From: Clostridia bacterium
Lineage (GTDB): Bacteria; Bacillota_A; Clostridia; Christensenellales; Aristaeellaceae
Direction of reading: 5' to 3'
Length of the DNA: 10,958 nucleotides
Assembly: GCA_017432405.1 (NCBI GenBank)
Contig: JAFRJF010000294.1
Span: 1 to 10,958 of the forward strand
Shown: in pieces, positions 9,754-10,958 of the stretch
Position numbering within the stretch: the first letter of the stretch is position 1
Layout of the letters: every line of letters starts with the position of its first letter
Translations under genes and position numbers: made by a program
The notes under the pieces: generated by a model
What the model was told of the DNA's origin: nothing
What the model saw: only the letters and a program-made list of their open reading frames with translations
Databases searched by the model: none

Positions 9754-10203
9754 TTATTCTTCCTCCGTATCCCGGCTGAACAGGAAGCTGATGGGCCGCA
9801 CGGTCTCCGTGACGATCTCCACGTCATAGGTTCCCGGGGCCAGCTTTGCGCCGTCCTCCGGCAGCTCCGCGATCACCTCGACCTCGTTCTCCGCCTGGAA
9901 GACCATGCTGACCTTCGCCTCCCGGTCCGCCACGCGCACCGGCATGCCGGGGGCCACCAGGGATTTTTGCGAAAGCGGCAGCGCAATATCCAGCATCAGG
10001 CCGTCCTCCGCCACGACGGCCTGCTCCGTTATTTTCGATTCCACGTTGACCAGGGCCGACGACAGGATCAGCCCGGCCAGCAGCAATATCACCGCCGCCA
10101 GCACCATCCACACCCCAGGCGTGGTGACCCGCATGTAATCCTGCAGCTGCTCCGGAGAAGAAATCCGTTCGACGCTCTTCTGTCTGAATACCTGGTTTTC
10201 CAT
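9754..10203 (-). CDS. Short HlyD-like membrane adaptor of the NHLM export system
   Basis: At 149 residues this is much shorter than the ~400-residue NHLM secretion proteins I know. The start is typical of that family: FRQKSVERISSPEQLQDYM, then one membrane helix (about 32-51). The external part resembles only the C-terminal beta-barrel of HlyD-type adaptors, with LDIALPLSQKSLVAPGMPVRV (about 71-91) and a final beta-rich segment ending RPISFLF. The long coiled-coil and lipoyl parts are missing. It would anchor in the cytoplasmic membrane beside the two ABC proteins. The ATG at 10201-10203 has AAAGGAGG 9 nt upstream, which supports this as the true start and argues against simple truncation; the frame shows no sign of disruption. 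It is the first gene of the three-gene operon, and repeat copy 4 begins 26 nt upstream. Function as adaptor is inference from the N-terminus and context. Confidence 0.8.
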   Translation of the reverse strand: MENQVFRQKSVERISSPEQLQDYMRVTTPGVWMVLAAVILLLAGLILSSALVNVESKITEQAVVAEDGLMLDIALPLSQKSLVAPGMPVRVADREAKVSMVFQAENEVEVIAELPEDGAKLAPGTYDVEIVTETVRPISFLFSRDTEEE

Positions 10204-10228
10204 GGTCGTTTGCCTCCTTTTGAGTTGG

Positions 10229-10242
10229 TAAATTCTGATTTG
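10229..10242 (+). repeat. AAATTCTGATTTG module upstream of the adaptor gene
   Basis: TAAATTCTGATTTG continues into GCGGGGAGACGAAGGTATCC and the left arm of copy 4. The inverted right end of copy 1 (285-324) reads the same way with few changes, so this module is the outer end of the repeat. Confidence 0.65.
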
Positions 10243-10258
10243 GCGGGGAGACGAAGGT

Positions 10259-10443
10259 ATCCAACAGCCTTCCCCAGCGAGCGAAGGGAGCGGTTCAGGG
10301 GAAGGTGGCGCGGCGCAAAGCGCCGTGACGGATGAGGTCGTTCTCCTGTGAGGAAGCGCGTAAACTGTCGTTACCGCGGGGGGGCCGACCTCATCCGACC
10401 CGCTTCGCGGCCCACCTTCCCCTGAAGGGGAAGGCTGTTGGAT
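10259..10443. repeat. Mosaic hairpin-rich intergenic repeat, copy 4
   Basis: This is the cleanest copy, 185 bp between perfect 17-bp inverted ends ATCCAACAGCCTTCCCC (10259-10275) and its complement (10427-10443). CGGATGAGGTCG (10329-10340) pairs perfectly with CGACCTCATCCG (10386-10397). At the place where copies 1 and 3 have the AATGC hairpin there is an unrelated one, CGGCGC-AAA-GCGCCG (10311-10325). The left arm carries about 20 extra bases between CTTCCCC and GGGGAAG. I see no transposase and no clear target duplication. It may carry or disrupt the promoter region of the NHLM operon, for which I found no convincing -35/-10 pair. Confidence 0.8.
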
Positions 10444-10456
10444 GCGCCGCCGTTTT

Positions 10457-10487
10457 CCCTAACCCCTAAAACCTAACCCCTAATCCC
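10457..10487 (-). repeat. Telomere-like G-rich tract, third copy
   Basis: On the sense strand GGGATTAGGGG is followed by TTAGGTTTTAGGGGTTAGGG, a close relative of 2050-2080 and 5325-5355. Here it lies 42 nt beyond the stop of the DUF4129-like gene, because a stem-loop is interposed. Confidence 0.7.
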
Positions 10488-10489
10488 TC

Positions 10490-10526
10490 AAATTCTGATT
10501 TGTCGCCCCGCGATAAATCAGAATTT
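10490..10526 (-). terminator. Perfect stem-loop just after the DUF4129-like gene
   Basis: AAATTCTGATTT (10490-10501) and AAATCAGAATTT (10515-10526) are perfect inverted repeats. TCG/CGA pairs and a G-T pair extend the stem to about 16 bp around a CCCCG loop. It starts 2 nt after the TAG stop (10529-10531). There is no following T run, so a classical intrinsic terminator is doubtful; a 3'-end processing or protecting hairpin is equally possible. It is built from two inverted copies of the repeat-end module. Confidence 0.4.
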
Positions 10527-10528
10527 GC

Positions 10529-10958
10529 CTACGGTATCCTCTCAAAATCCCCGAGTCCGCGGGTAATCCGCGTCACTGTAAAGCGTATTTTTTCCTTCAG
10601 TCCCAGCGCTCTCCTGAACTCCTCATACGCGCGCAGGCCGGCGTCGATGTCCGCGCGCTTCAGGGGCTGCCTGCCGTAGCTGGCATCGGACACGGCTTTG
10701 ACAAAAGCGGTAAAGTCGTCGTTCTTCAGCGGCTCCGCCGCCCGCCTCGCAAACGCCACGGGCGTCTCGCCGCCCGTGGGAGCCAGGCCCAGGTGGGCCA
10801 GCAGCGTCAGGTTCGCGCGATACAGTATCATCGCCGCCTCGCCATAGCTGCGCACGCTGCCGCACAGCGCGGCGGGGTCGCTCAGGCGCAGGCGCTTCAG
10901 CACCCACCTGGCCGCCGCCACGGCCAGCGCGATCACCGCCAGCGCCAGCAGCAGCCAC
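10529..10958 (-). CDS. Membrane protein with DUF4129-like C-terminal domain (5' end outside window)
   Basis: Only the last ~142 residues are present; the frame is open to the window edge. It begins in a hydrophobic membrane helix (WLLLALAVIALAVAAARWVL), then a basic stretch KRLRL, and a soluble helical domain with YRANLTLLAHLGLAPTGGETPVAFARRAAEP. The GETPxxFARR element after a helix is what I associate with DUF4129, commonly found at the C-terminus of membrane-bound transglutaminase-like (TgpA-type) proteins beside DUF58 and MoxR genes. That larger identity is inferred, since the transglutaminase part would be outside the window. A GTG at 10934-10936 could be mistaken for a start, but the helix continues upstream of it. 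The gene ends with TAG followed by a strong stem-loop, so it probably belongs to a separate transcript from the NHLM operon. Confidence 0.65.
   Translation of the reverse strand, partial: WLLLALAVIALAVAAARWVLKRLRLSDPAALCGSVRSYGEAAMILYRANLTLLAHLGLAPTGGETPVAFARRAAEPLKNDDFTAFVKAVSDASYGRQPLKRADIDAGLRAYEEFRRALGLKEKIRFTVTRITRGLGDFERIP

Noticed and set aside
7405..10335. 976-codon open frame on the plus strand across the NHLM operon
   Set aside because: It spans several real genes and the repeat copy, has shadow-type composition, and no credible ribosome binding site or motif.
10259..10443. Autonomous insertion sequence
   Set aside because: Perfect inverted ends are present, but there is no transposase and no clear target duplication; at most a non-autonomous element.

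Overview
The window looks like a chromosomal stretch of a high-GC, Gram-positive-type Clostridia bacterium, most likely an uncultured gut lineage. This is inferred from the SecA and release factor 2 sequences, the secA-prfB neighbourhood, strong GC preference at third codon positions, AGGAGG-type ribosome binding sites, and intergenic repeats of a kind I recall from gut Clostridia genomes. I could not run any database search. All credible genes lie on the minus strand, so transcription runs from high to low coordinates.

In transcription order: the C-terminal part of a membrane protein with a DUF4129-like tail (10958-10529, cut by the window edge); a compact three-gene export cassette of the NHLM (nitrile hydratase leader microcin) type, consisting of an unusually short HlyD-like adaptor (10203-9754), a C39-peptidase ABC transporter (9753-7573) and a second ABC transporter without peptidase (7544-5358); secA (4824-2083) with a good sigma-70 promoter; a small unrecognised protein with a possible frameshift (1684-1426); and prfB (1419-322). 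The adaptor and peptidase transporter abut exactly (TAA then ATG), and the second transporter follows 28 bases later, so these three form an operon. The peptidase transporter should remove double-glycine-type leaders while exporting peptides. No precursor peptide or maturation enzyme is visible here.

Each of the four intergenic gaps over 300 bases (1-321, 1685-2082, 4825-5357, 10204-10528) is largely filled by a copy of one mosaic, hairpin-rich repeat about 165-225 bases long. Copies share short inverted ends, a stem around an internal core, and exchangeable small hairpins. One hairpin shows three compensatory base-pair changes between two copies, so the fold rather than the sequence appears to be conserved. 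Associated modules are a telomere-like G-rich tract (on the transcribed sense strand) placed 2 nt after two stop codons, a 13-base AAATTCTGATTT module beside stop codons, and a TTAAGTTGATGACATTGCC module. A 108-bp stretch of the repeat is present as ~93% identical direct copies on both sides of secA.

The most promising undescribed signals are this structured repeat family with its G-rich companion, the minimal NHLM adaptor, and a marked use of the otherwise rare ATA codon in Ile-Leu pairs.
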